A program made the translations under genes and the position numbers. 64,000 nucleotides of DNA from positions 62,001 to 126,000 of the forward strand of contig JAKFGP010000025.1 in assembly GCA_021502835.1 (NCBI GenBank). The letters are read 5' to 3'. Source of the stretch: Streptomyces thinghirensis (GTDB lineage: Bacteria > Actinomycetota > Actinomycetia > Streptomycetales > Streptomycetaceae). The notes beneath the pieces were generated by a model, which saw only the letters and a list, made by a program, of their open reading frames with translations, did no database searches and was not told the DNA's origin. This document shows positions 22,905-31,596 of the stretch, piece after piece. The number at the start of each line of letters is the position of its first letter. The first letter of the stretch is position 1.

Positions 22905-23000
22905 ACCTGCTCACAATTGCCGCCTGGGGCGACAACTGCGAACAAGTGCGAAGAGTTACGGCATACGGCGGTAACCCGAGCAGATCACTCGAACCGGTGA

Positions 23001-23017
23001 GGCGGCCAACGGCCGCC
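23001..23017. terminator. Short hairpin after the SRPBCC gene
   Basis: GGCGGCC-AAC-GGCCGCC, a perfect 7-bp stem 18 bp past the end of the minus-strand SRPBCC gene. It could end that transcript; it also lies in the promoter region of the MFS gene. Confidence 0.4.
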
Positions 23018-23034
23018 CCGTACTTGCCCTTTGG

Positions 23035-23478
23035 CTACTTCTCGACCTCGGTGGCGAGCTTGGCGAGCATCGCGTCGTAGATCCGGGCGAGTCCCTTGGG
23101 CGCGAAGGTCTTCTCGAAGAATCCGCCGACGCCGCCGGCGCCCTGCCAGGTGGTGACGACGACCACGCGGGACTTGCCCTCCCCGGCCGGGGTCACCCGC
23201 CAGGTGGTGACCATGGAGGAGTTGCGGTCCTTCTCGACCAGCTCGCCGTCGGTCGGCTCGGTGACCTCCAGCAGGCAGTCACGGACGCGCTTGCTGGTCG
23301 CCTGGAGCTTCCAGTGCACCAGGGTGCCCTCGCCGTCGCCGCCCTCGCGGACCTCGTACTCACTGAAGTGCTCGGACAGCAGCTTCTCGCGGCTGCCGCT
23401 GTAGTCGGCGAGGGTGTCGAACACCGTCTCCGCGTCCGCTGCGACGATCCGCTCCGTAGTCGCCTCGACCTGCGCCAT
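23035..23478 (-). CDS. SRPBCC (START/Bet v1-like) family protein
   Basis: Intact gene, 147 aa. Begins MAQVEATTERIVAADAETVF and DTLADYSGSREKLLSEHFSE, then GEGTLVHWKLQATSKRVRDC, TWRVTPAGEGKSRVVVVTTW and the long C-terminal helix KTFAPKGLARIYDAMLAKLA. This is the polyketide-cyclase/dehydrase-like lipid-binding fold; no catalytic residues can be named. ATG 23478 follows GGAACCC only weakly, but the Met is at the usual position for the family. Divergent from the radical SAM gene. Confidence 0.88.
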   Translation of the reverse strand: MAQVEATTERIVAADAETVFDTLADYSGSREKLLSEHFSEYEVREGGDGEGTLVHWKLQATSKRVRDCLLEVTEPTDGELVEKDRNSSMVTTWRVTPAGEGKSRVVVVTTWQGAGGVGGFFEKTFAPKGLARIYDAMLAKLATEVEK

Positions 23479-23591
23479 CGGGTTCCTCCAGGGCCTGGTT
23501 CTCGGGGTCCGGGCAAGCCAACCACCCCGCCGCCCGGCCACCAAATCGGGGGCGCGAAGCGGCCCCGCGCGACTTCGTCCGCACGATCAAG

Positions 23592-23610
23592 GGAACAAGT
23601 GTTCTATTGT
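23592..23610 (+). promoter_or_regulatory. LexA-type SOS box overlapping the radical SAM promoter
   Basis: GAAC-AAGT-GTTC at 23593-23604 matches the GAAC-N4-GTTC core of actinobacterial LexA boxes exactly. It is followed directly by TATTGT (23605-23610), a good -10 candidate, so bound LexA would block the promoter. The start codon is 28 bp further on. Confidence 0.75.
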
Positions 23611-23637
23611 GTGGGCAGTGCTACCGAGGAGGCGTCA

Positions 23638-24683
23638 ATGCGCTGGGAGAACCTCACGGACTCCGACCACGCCCGGGCGGCCGACCCCGCGCTGTTCGGC
23701 GCGGACGCGGTCACCACCCGCACGTTCGACACGCCCGAGTTCCGCGGCATCACCTTCCACGAGGTGCGGGCCCGCTCGATCCTCAACCGGGTGCCGGGCG
23801 CCTCGCGCATGCCGTTCGAATGGACGGTCAATCCGTACCGGGGCTGTACGCACGCCTGCGTCTACTGTTTCGCGAGGAAGACGCACAGCTACCTGGACCT
23901 CGACACGGGGCTGGGCTTCGACTCACAGATCGTCGTGAAGGTGAACGCCCCGATTTGCTCCGCCGCCAGCTGGCCTCGCGCCGCTGGCAGGGCGAGCACG
24001 TCGCGATGGGCACCAACGTCGACTGCTACCAGCGAGCCGAAGGCCGCTACCGGCTGATGCCGGGCATCATCTCGGCCCTCACCGAGCGGGCCAACCCCTT
24101 CTCGATCCTGACCAAGGGCACGCTGATCCTGCGCGACCTGGACCTGCTGACACGGGCGGCCCGGGTGACGGACGTCGGCATCTCGGTCTCGGTCGGCTTC
24201 ACCGACCCCGACCTGTGGCGCACCGTGGAGCCGGGGACTCCCGCGCCGGAGCGCCGCCTGGAGGTCGTACGGATCCTGGGTGAGCACGGCATCGGCTGCG
24301 GCGTGCTGATGGCACCGGTCATCCCGTTCCTCAGCGACGAACCGGCCCAACTGCGAGCGACCGTACGGGCGATCGCCGCCGCCGGCGCCACGTCGGTGAC
24401 TCCCCTGGTGCTGCATCTGCGGCCGGGCGCCCGGGAGTGGTTCATGGCCTGGCTCGGGCGGCATCACCCCCACCTGGTGCGCCGGTACGAGCGGCTGTAC
24501 GCGGATGGCGCCTACGCCCCGAAGTGGTACCAGCGCCGGATCACACGCCAGGTGCACGACTTGGCCCAGGAGTACGGCATCGGTCCCACGCGCGCGGGGA
24601 TGCCGCGACGGGACGCGGAGCCGGCACCGCCGGAGCCGGATCAGCTCGCGGCGACCGAGCCGGTCCAGCTCTCCCTTCTCTGA
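23638..24683 (+). CDS. Rv2578c-family radical SAM protein
   Basis: About 347 aa. The radical SAM cluster motif is in NPYRGCTHACVYCFARKTH (CxxxCxxC), preceded by ITFHEVRARSILNRVPGAS, and followed after one frameshift near 23952 by GEHVAMGTNVDCYQRAEGRY, RANPFSILTKGTLILRDLDL, VSVGFTDPDLWRTVEPGTPA and GVLMAPVIPFLSDEPAQLRA. The C-terminal region LVRRYERLYADGAYAPKWYQ resembles spore-photoproduct-lyase relatives. ATG 23638 has GAGGAGG eight bases upstream. As I recall, the mycobacterial homologue Rv2578c is in the LexA regulon, which agrees with the SOS box here. The substrate is unknown; a role in DNA damage response is inferred from regulation only. Confidence 0.9.
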
Positions 24684-24712
24684 GCGCTGTCCTCCCGTAG
24701 CGGGATCCTTCG

Positions 24713-25099
24713 TCAGGCCTCCCAGTAGAGGCCGCGTACGTACGCCGCCGTGATGGTGATCGGCTGCTGGTCGGCGCTGTCGGCCGGGTAGTACATGAAC
24801 TCGAACCGCAGCCGCTCGTCGGCGACGATGGACCCGCTGTTGTGGAAGTCGGCGAAGCTGCTGCCGTCGGTGCCCGTTCGTTCGGTGATCGGGCCGTTCC
24901 AGCGGGAGCCGCCTGGACGCAGGTGGTAGAAGCGGCCCTGGAGGGTGGAGCCCGGCGGGACTTCCGCCTGGATCTGGGCCATGGCCTGGTAGTGGGACGC
25001 GCGGGTGAGCAGGTCCACCCCGTCGACGTTGAGCGTGGTCCACTTGCGGGGCGTGATCCGCTGGTCGTCGCTGTCGTAGCGGCCGATCGCTCGCGGCAT
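24713..25099 (-). CDS. Small conserved protein downstream of the amidase
   Basis: 128 aa, starting MPRAIGRYDSDDQRITPRKW at ATG 25099, which has a strong AGGAGGACGAC immediately upstream. The rest reads TTLNVDGVDLLTRASHYQAM, GSTLQGRFYHLRPGGSRWNG, IVADERLRFEFMYYPADSAD and QPITITAAYVRGLYWEA, so it looks like a mostly beta protein with no signal peptide or membrane segment. I do not recognise the family. It directly follows the amidase gene and the two reading frames meet without a visible stop, so a fused amidase with one frameshift is possible; the ribosome binding site argues for a separate coupled gene. Confidence 0.65.
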   Translation of the reverse strand: MPRAIGRYDSDDQRITPRKWTTLNVDGVDLLTRASHYQAMAQIQAEVPPGSTLQGRFYHLRPGGSRWNGPITERTGTDGSSFADFHNSGSIVADERLRFEFMYYPADSADQQPITITAAYVRGLYWEA

Positions 25100-25728
25100 G
25101 TCGTCCTCCTCGGGATCGCCGGGGTCCAGCCGGCGGGGTGGGTGAGGCGTTCTTCGATCCGGGCGCGCATCGACGCCATGGTGAAGCCGCGCGGGTCGAC
25201 CTTTCCGGGCTGCCATTCGAGGTGGCCGATCACGGAGCGCTCGTTCCAGCCGTGGTGGCGGCAGACGGCTGCCGCGGCGCGTTCGATGGCGTCCAGTTGG
25301 GCGGCGGGCCAGGGGTCGTCGCCGTCTCCGAGGTTCTCGCACTCGAAGCCGTAGAAGTGCCGGTTTCCGTCGGTGTTCGCCTCGTTGTCCGCCGGCGGCC
25401 GCGCTTCGGCGATGACGGCGCGCAGCACGTCGTCGTCCCCCAGGCCCGCGTGGTTGGCCCGCCCGTAGCCGACCAGGTGGACCCTGCCGTCCTTGGTGAT
25501 GACGCCGTGGCACAGGGGGCCCGGCAGTCCCGCGTAGCCCTGGCGGCAGATCTCCACCGTGCGGGCGCTGCCCCGGGTCACGGTGTGATGGATCATCACC
25601 CCGTGCACGGGCCCCCAGGGGCCCGTGTGGTTGCGGTTGTGTCCCTCCCATTCGCCGACCTCGACGACGACGAGGCCTTCTTCCCGGAGGGCCCGCAGGA
25701 AGCTCCGCGCTCCCATCGGCGCGGCCAT
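25100..25728 (-). CDS. N-acetylmuramoyl-L-alanine amidase (Amidase_2 / PGRP type)
   Basis: About 205 aa, zinc amidase of the phage T7 lysozyme type. MAAPMGARSFLRALREEGL starts at ATG 25728; then HNRNHTGPWGPVHGVMIHHT contains the first zinc histidine pair, RVHLVGYGRANHAGLGDDD a conserved His, NRHFYGFECENLGDGDDPWP the Glu region, and SVIGHLEWQPGKVDPRGFTM the last His and the conserved Lys/Asp. There is no signal peptide, as in phage-type endolysins. The end is not defined because the frame runs past the start of the small downstream gene. Its position next to a small unknown gene suggests a phage-derived lysis module, but no other phage genes are near. Confidence 0.82.
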
Positions 25729-25752
25729 CACACGTGCTCCGGCCACGACCAT

Positions 25753-26056
25753 GGGGGCGCCGGACTTCCGCTCCGGCTGGGTGGTTGGGGCATGTCAGCC
25801 TCCGATCGTGGGGGAGAGGGGGAGGACCCGTCTTCGGTAGGTACCCGGTGTGCGCACCCGGTCCGCGCCGACGGCCGGACCGCTGGGGGCCACCGCATGG
25901 ATCAGGCCATCCACCGGGCCGTCCAGTCGGGGGGCATCTTCCGACGCAATTGGGTCAAGTCCGGTCAGATCACGTTCCTCCGGGGGCGCTCCCCGGGACG
26001 ATGCGGCGAGGACCGCGACCCGCGCGGACCGCAGCCTCTCCGTCCGGGAGGACGCC
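25753..26056. other. Intergenic region upstream of the secreted peptidase
   Basis: About 300 bp between divergent amidase and peptidase genes. No gene or clear palindrome found. GGGAGGAC at 26046-26053 is the peptidase ribosome binding site. Confidence 0.5.
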
Positions 26057-27651
26057 ATGAGACAACGCGCAGCCGTGCTGTGCGGCGCCGCCGTCATCGC
26101 CGCCGGGACCGTCACGGCCGTCCCCGCCGAGGCGAGCGCACCGCACCTCGCGAGCACACCGCCTCCCACGAGCACCCCGCGGCCGCGCAGCTCAGCTGGG
26201 AGAAGTGCGGCACCGCCGACTACCCGACGCTCCAGTGCGCGTCCCTCCCGGTGCCGCTCGACCACGCGCGTCCGGACGGGAAGCGGATCACGCTGGCGCT
26301 GTCCCGCGTCCCGCACACCGCCGAGAAGTACCAGGGGCCGTTGCTGGTCAACCCCGGCGGCCCCGGTGGCAGCGGGCTGACGCTCGCCGGGTTCGTGGCG
26401 TCCTCGCTGCCCGCGGAGGTGGCCGCCCAGTACGACGTCATCGGCTTCGACCCGCGCGGCGTGGGCAAGAGCAAGCCCGCCCTGAACTGCCGGCCGGGCC
26501 ACTTCGACCCGGTGCGCCCCGACTCCCTGCCCGCCACCCCGGCCGTCGAGAAGGCCAACCTCGCGCGCGCGAAGTCGTTCGCCGAGGCCTGCGGCGAGAA
26601 GCACGCGGACGTGCTGCCGTACATCGACACGGTCAGCGCCGCACGGGACATGGAGGTGATCCGCCGGGCGCTCGGCGCCGAGAGCATCAACTACTTCGGC
26701 TACTCGTACGGCACCTACCTGGGCGCCGTCTACGCCAAGTTCCACCCGGACCGGGTGCGGCGCCTGGTCCTGGACTCCGTCGTCGGCCCGACCGACGTCT
26801 GGTACGACGCCAACCTCCATCAGGACCTCGCCTTCAACGACCGTCACCGGGCCTTCCTCGCCTGGATCGCCGAGCACGACGCGACGTACGGGCTGGGCAC
26901 CGACCCCGAGCGGATCGAGGCCGCCTGGTACGCCATGCGGACGGCACTGGCGAAGAAGCCCGCGGGCGGGAAGGTCGGGGCCTCGGAGCTGGAGGACACC
27001 TTCATCCCCGGCGGCTACTACAACGGCTACTGGCCCTATCTGGCGGAGTCGTTCGCCGCGTACGCGAACGACGGGAACACCGACCCGCTCGTCGAGGCGT
27101 ACGAGAACTTCGGGGCCGTGGGTGCCTCCGGCGACAACGGCTACAGCGTCTACACCGCGGTGGAGTGCCGCGACGCCGGCTGGCCGCGCGACTGGGACGA
27201 CTGGCGCGACGACAACTGGGACGTGTACGAGAAGGCTCCCTTCATGGCCTGGAACAACGCCTGGTACAACGCGCCGTGCGCGTTCTGGCCCACGGACTCG
27301 CGGCAGCCCGTGGACGTCACCAACCACGAACTGCCGCCGGCGCTGCTGTTCCAGGCGACCGGCGACGCGGCCACCCCGTACGAGGGCGGCGTCACCGTGC
27401 ACCGGCTGCTGCGCGGTTCCAGCATGGTGGTCGAGGAGGGCGGCGGGAACCACGGCATCACGCTGAGCGGGAACACCTGCCTGGACAAGCACCTGGCCGC
27501 CTACCTGGCCGACGGCACCGTGCCGCACGGCGACGGCGAGGCGGACGCGGTGTGCCCCGCGCTGCCCGCGCCGAAGCCGCTGGAGTCCAAGGCGGCGTCG
27601 ACGTCTTCACGCGGTTCGACGCTGCACGGGCTGCTCGGCTTCCGGGGCTGA
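26057..27651 (+). CDS. Secreted tripeptidyl aminopeptidase-like alpha/beta hydrolase (S33, Tap/SlpD type)
   Basis: About 530 aa exported peptidase. ATG 26057 behind GGGAGGAC gives MRQRAAVLCGAAVIAAGTVT and AVPAEASA, a Sec signal peptide with an AEA-S cleavage region. After a frameshift near 26150 the mature part has WEKCGTADYPTLQCASLPVP, LLVNPGGPGGSGLTLAGFVA (oxyanion loop), the nucleophile in NYFGYSYGTYLGAVYAKFHP, the acid in LLFQATGDAATPYEGGVTV and the histidine in VVEEGGGNHGITLSGNTCLD. The C-terminal TAP-like domain is present. Streptomyces Tap enzymes remove tripeptides from secreted proteins. The next gene, ridA, follows after 60 bp on the same strand. Confidence 0.92.
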
Positions 27652-27712
27652 CCGACTACCCGCTCGGCGGCCCGGCGAGGGCGCTGTCAGTCCCATGGTC
27701 CACCATGGACGC

Positions 27713-28111
27713 ATGAGTGAGCTGACCAGGATTCCCGCCCCCGACGGCGTCGCGCCCGCCGCCCAGTACACGCATGTCGTCCTCGGCACCGGGCGGTTCG
27801 TGGCCGTCTCCGGTCAGCTCGCCCTGGACGAGGACGGCGGGCTGGTCGGCGAGGGCGACCCGACGGCCCAGGCCCGCCAGGTGTTCGAGAACCTGCGCCG
27901 GTGTCTGGCGGCGGCCGGCGCGTCCTTCGACGACGTGGTGAAACTGACCTTCTTCGTCACGGACATGGCGCACCTGCCCACGATCCGCGCGGCCCGCGCC
28001 GAGCACATACCGGACGACCGGCTGCCGGCCGCGTCGGCGGTACAGGTCGCCGCGCTGGTCCGGCCCGAGTTCCTGATGGAGATCGAGGCGTTCGCGGTCG
28101 TGTCCCCGTGA
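27713..28111 (+). CDS. ridA: RidA family reactive-intermediate deaminase
   Basis: Intact, 132 aa. Begins MSELTRIPAPDGVAPAAQYT and HVVLGTGRFVAVSGQLALDE, then QARQVFENLRRCLAAAGASF, DDVVKLTFFVTDMAHLP and the RidA signature region with RPEFLMEIEAFAVVSP. In canonical RidA the catalytic Arg is in a R-xx-V-E-I/I-E-A context; here the strand RPEFLMEIEAF fits that position. It hydrolyses reactive enamine/imine intermediates released by PLP enzymes. Its TGA overlaps the GTG of the following GNAT gene (GTGA at 28108-28111), so both are cotranslated. Confidence 0.9.
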   Translation: MSELTRIPAPDGVAPAAQYTHVVLGTGRFVAVSGQLALDEDGGLVGEGDPTAQARQVFENLRRCLAAAGASFDDVVKLTFFVTDMAHLPTIRAARAEHIPDDRLPAASAVQVAALVRPEFLMEIEAFAVVSP

Positions 28112-28671
28112 GTCGCGACCAGGCGAGGCTCGGCCCGGCGAGCGGTCCGCGGGTGCGGGTGCGGGAGATGACGCTCGCCGACTGCGACCGCGTGTCCGCG
28201 ATCCGCGTCCGGGGATGGCAGACGGCGTACCGGGGCCTCGTGCCGCAGCCGTACCTGGACCGGCTCGACGTGAGCGAGGACGCCGCACGGCGCCGTGACT
28301 TGTTCGCCCGCGCCCCGGACCACGTGGTGAACCTGGTCGCCGAGGACGCCGGCGGCGAGGTCGTCGGCTGGGCCTGCCACGGCCCGTACCGCGACGGTGA
28401 ACAGCTCACCGCCGACGCCGAGTTGTACGCCCTCTACGTGGACGCCGGGCGGTTCGGCACCGGCGTCGGGCAGGCCCTGCTCGGGAGTCGGTGCGCCGGT
28501 GCACGGCCGCCGGGCACGCGCGGCATGCTCCTGTGGGTGCTCGAGGGCAACGCCCGCGCCCGGCGCTTCTACGAACGGTCGGGATTCCGCGCCGACGGGA
28601 CCGAGGAGCCGTTCGAGGTGGACGGGGTGGCTGTGCCCGAGGTGAGGTACGCCGGGCGCCTCGGCGGCTGA
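28108..28671 (+). CDS. GNAT N-acetyltransferase
   Basis: About 187 aa. GTG 28108 overlaps the ridA stop. The N-terminus is VRVREMTLADCDRVSAIRVR and GWQTAYRGLVPQPYLDRLDV, typical of the family annotated as GNAT with unknown substrate. Motif A is GRFGTGVGQALL, followed by a frameshift near 28485, then the C-terminal LLWVLEGNARARRFYERSGF and VDGVAVPEVRYAGRLGG. Convergent with the HEAT-repeat gene, four bases apart. Confidence 0.88.
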   Translation: MSRDQARLGPASGPRVRVREMTLADCDRVSAIRVRGWQTAYRGLVPQPYLDRLDVSEDAARRRDLFARAPDHVVNLVAEDAGGEVVGWACHGPYRDGEQLTADAELYALYVDAGRFGTGVGQALLGSRCAGARPPGTRGMLLWVLEGNARARRFYERSGFRADGTEEPFEVDGVAVPEVRYAGRLGG

Positions 28672-28675
28672 TAAC

Positions 28676-29268
28676 TCACCGCTGCCCCGGGATCCGCGCC
28701 AGCGCCCGCACCGCCGCCTCCGCCAGGGCGGGGTGGGCCAGGGCGTCGTTCAGGACGGGAGCGGCGCGGTCGTCGCCCAGCGTGCCCAGCCCGTCCACGC
28801 AGGCGAGTGCCACACGCCGGTAGGGGTCGTGCGGGCGCAGCCGCCGCTCCAGCGTGGTGATCAGCGCGGGTACGGCCTCGGGCGCCCTCAGTTCGACCAG
28901 CAGGCGCACCGGGTGCAGGGCGTAGGCGACCCGGAGCTCGTTGGTGGCGAGGGCGGCGCGGCGCGGGCGGTGCGGGGATCGCCGAGCCGGGCGAGGGCGT
29001 GGGCGGCGGAGGCGCAGCGCGGCGGGTCGCGGTGGTTCAGCAGCAGCACGAGGGACTCGAAGGCCCGCCGGTCCCCCGCCACGCCGAGCCGGAACGCGGC
29101 CAGTTCCCGGGCCCAGAGCGGGTGCCCGGGCTCGGTGAGCACCGCGGCCAGCTCGTCCGGGTCCCCGGTCGCCACGAGACGGTCGTACGCCGCCGGGGCC
29201 CCCGGCGTGCCCGACGCCGCCGACTCGGCCCGTAAACGCTCCGTGAGCGTTCGCAACTCTTCGTCCAT
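28676..29268 (-). CDS. HEAT-repeat protein
   Basis: About 197 aa, all helical. Repeats of about 30 residues are visible: AYDRLVATGDPDELAAVLTE, WARELAAFRLGVAGDRRAFE, RCASAAHALARLGDPRTARA, and after one frameshift near 28950 VALACVDGLGTLGDDRAAPV and ALAEAAVRALARIPGQR. ATG 29268 gives MDEELRTLTERLRAES. Such repeats act as protein-binding scaffolds; no partner can be named from context. Confidence 0.8.
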
Positions 29269-29653
29269 GACACCGAGGTTAGGTGCGTCACGGGCCGGGT
29301 GGGACGTACATCACGAACACCGGGGGCTGGCGCGCTCGTTACCCGCGAGTTAATCTCAGACGAGCGAGTTACCCACTCGCGGTACTCCTCGCGGTGGTCT
29401 GGTGACGCGGCCGTCGTGAGAGCAGAGAGCAGTCGGTTCGGTACCGGATTCAGGTACCGCAGTACGACTCGGCCTCGGGACAGGGCCGGTCGGAGACCGC
29501 CGCCGTGCGGGCGTGTGCACGCCCTGAGCGACGGCACCGGGCGTGTGCGCCAGTCAGCCCGGCAACACCCGCACTCCATTCCTCACGCACCCGGTGCGCC
29601 CCAGGCGCATCCGGGCGTGTTCCCGTCGTCACCCTCATTCCTGGAGTCCCGCG
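29269..29653. promoter_or_regulatory. Regulatory region upstream of the ethylmalonyl-CoA locus, with several inverted repeats
   Basis: Long leader between the HEAT-repeat gene and the 3-hydroxybutyryl-CoA dehydrogenase gene. It contains CCGCGAGT (29343-29350) with its complement ACTCGCGG (29375-29382); CGGTACC-N7-GGTACCG (29439-29459), a perfect 7-bp inverted repeat of TetR-operator size; GGGCGTG-TG-CACGCCC (29509-29524); and TGCGCC-CCA-GGCGCA (29595-29609). GGGCGTGT occurs at 29509, 29539 and 29613. The nearby tetR gene makes 29439-29459 the most likely operator, but this is inference. GGAG at 29643 is the ribosome binding site of the gene. Confidence 0.5.
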
Positions 29654-31458
29654 ATGGCCACTCCCCTGTCCGACACCCCTCTGTCCCCGCTCCAGACCAT
29701 CGCCGTCGTCGGCCTCGGCACCATGGGCACCGGCATCGCCGAGGTCCTCGCCAGGGCCGGCCGCGACGTCGTCGGCATCGACATCAGCGAGGCGCAGGCC
29801 GCGACGGCCGTCGCCGCGCTGGAGTCCTCCACCGCCCGTGCCGTCGAGCGCGGGCGCCTCACCGAGCAGGAGCGCGCCGACGCCCTCGCCCGCGTCCGCA
29901 CCTCCACCGACCTGCGGACGGCGGCCGACGCCGACCTGGTGATCGAGGTGACCCCGGAGTCGTACGAGATCAAGCAGCAGGTCCTCCGGGAGCTGGACGG
30001 CATCGTGCGCCCCGAGACGATCCTGGCGACCGGCACCAACGCCCTGTCGGTCACGCGGCTGGCCGCCAAATCGTCCCGTCCGGAGCGGGTGCTCGGCCTG
30101 CACTTCTTCAACCCGGCTCCGGCGATGAAGCTGGTGGAGGTGGTCTCCTCCGTGCTGACCGCGCCGGGCGCCGTCACGGCGGTCACCAACCTCGCGCTCG
30201 ACCTCGGCAAGGAGCCCGTCGCGGTCGGCGACCGGCCCGGCTTCGTCGCCGACGGCCTGCTGTTCGGCTACCTCAACCAGGCCGCGGCGATGTACGAGGC
30301 GAACTACGCCTCCCGCGAGGACATCGACGCCGCGATGCGGCTCGGCTGCGGCCTGCCGATGGGCCCGCTGGCCCTGCTGGACCTGATCGGCGTGGACACC
30401 GCGCGCACGGTCCTGGAGGCCATGTACACCGCCTCCCACGACCGTCTGCACGCCCCGGCGCCGATTCTGCGGCAGCTCAGCGAGGCGGGCCTGACGGGCC
30501 GCAAGGCCGGGCGCGGCTTCTACACCTACGAGGCGCCGGGCAGCGCGGTCGTCGTGCCGGACGCGCTGACCCCGAGCGCGGGTGACAGCCCGGTGGCCGG
30601 CCGTGCCGTCCGCGCGGTGGGCGTCGCCGGGTCGGGCACCATGGCGTCCGGCATCGCCGAGGTGTTCGCCAAGGCCGGGTACGAGGTCGTGCTCGCCGCC
30701 CGCAGCGCGGAGAAGGCGCAGACGGCCAAGGCCCGGATCGGCAAGTCCCTGGCGCGCGGCGTCGACAAGGGCAGGCTGACCGCCGAGGCCGCCGCGCGGA
30801 CGCTGGAGCGGATCACGCCGACGGGTACGTACGACGACTTCGCCGACGTCGATCTGGCGGTGGAGGCGGTCGCCGAGGACCTGGAGGTGAAGCGGCAGTT
30901 GTTCGCCACGCTGGACAAGGTCTGCAAGCCGGGCGCGGTGCTGGCCACCACCACCTCCTCCCTGCCCGTCGTCGCCTGCGCCCGCGCCACCTCGCGCCCG
31001 CAGGACGTGATCGGCATGCACTTCTTCAACCCGGCGCCGGCCATGAAGCTGGTCGAGGTGGTGCGTACGGTGCTGACGGCGGGCGACGTGCACGCCACCG
31101 TCCGCGAGGTCTGCGCCAAGGTCGGGAAGCACGCGGTGGACTGCGGCGACCGGGCCGGGTTCATCGTGAACGCGCTGCTGTTCCCGTACCTCAACAACGC
31201 CGTGAAGATGGTGCAGGAGCACTACGCGACGCTCGACGACATCGACGCGGCGATGAAGCTGGGCGGCGGCTACCCGATGGGGCCCTTCGAGCTGCTGGAC
31301 GTGGTCGGTCTCGACGTCTCGCTCGCCATCGAGAAGGTCCTGCACCGCGAGTTCCGCGACCCGGGCCTGGCCCCGGCGCCGCTTCTGGAGCACCTGGTCG
31401 CCGCGGGCTGCCTCGGTCGCAAGACGGGCGCGGCTTCCGCGAGTATGCCCGCCGCTGA
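29654..31458 (+). CDS. Tandem-duplicated 3-hydroxybutyryl-CoA (3-hydroxyacyl-CoA) dehydrogenase
   Basis: About 600 aa with two complete dehydrogenase modules in one chain. Module 1 (about 15-300) has IAVVGLGTMGTGIAEVLARA for NAD, GLHFFNPAPAMKLVEVVSS with the catalytic His, VGDRPGFVADGLLFGYLNQA and GLPMGPLALLDLIGVDTART. Module 2 (about 315-600) repeats this: VGVAGSGTMASGIAEVFAKA, VIGMHFFNPAPAMKLVEVVR, CGDRAGFIVNALLFPYLNNA, GYPMGPFELLDVVGLDVSLA. Both HFFNP catalytic segments are intact. One frameshift near 31432 restores the end GFREYARR. It reduces acetoacetyl-CoA or dehydrates upstream of crotonyl-CoA, the entry to the ethylmalonyl-CoA pathway. ATG 29654 follows GGAG by seven bases. Module 1 has the higher-quality Rossmann glycine motif (GLGTMG versus GSGTMA). 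Confidence 0.9.
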
Positions 31459-31526
31459 GTCGGGTCCCGGCGACTGGTTCCGGTCCGAGGAGGACTGGGG
31501 CGGACTGCTCGATCCCGCCGGGTCTC

Positions 31527-31547
31527 CCCCGCCCTCCGCGGGCGGGG
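31527..31547. terminator. GC-rich hairpin after the dehydrogenase gene
   Basis: CCCCGCCC-TCCGC-GGGCGGGG, a perfect 8-bp stem about 70 bp past the dehydrogenase stop and 50 bp before the tetR start. Likely partial terminator or processing site. Confidence 0.6.
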
Positions 31548-31596
31548 AATCCCCGGTCACGCGCATGATTGCGCGCACATGCAGTACGTTCGGGTC

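Noticed and set aside
25138..26056. N-terminal 300 residues of the long plus-strand frame before the S33 peptidase
   Set aside because: This part is antisense to the amidase; the true start at 26057 has a ribosome binding site and a signal peptide.
24713..27651. Prophage remnant
   Set aside because: Apart from the amidase and its small neighbour no integrase, terminase, capsid or tail gene and no attachment site was seen.
29450..31393. 647-aa minus-strand frame opposite the double dehydrogenase
   Set aside because: Antisense shadow of a well-conserved gene; no motif and repetitive Val/Gly/Arg composition.
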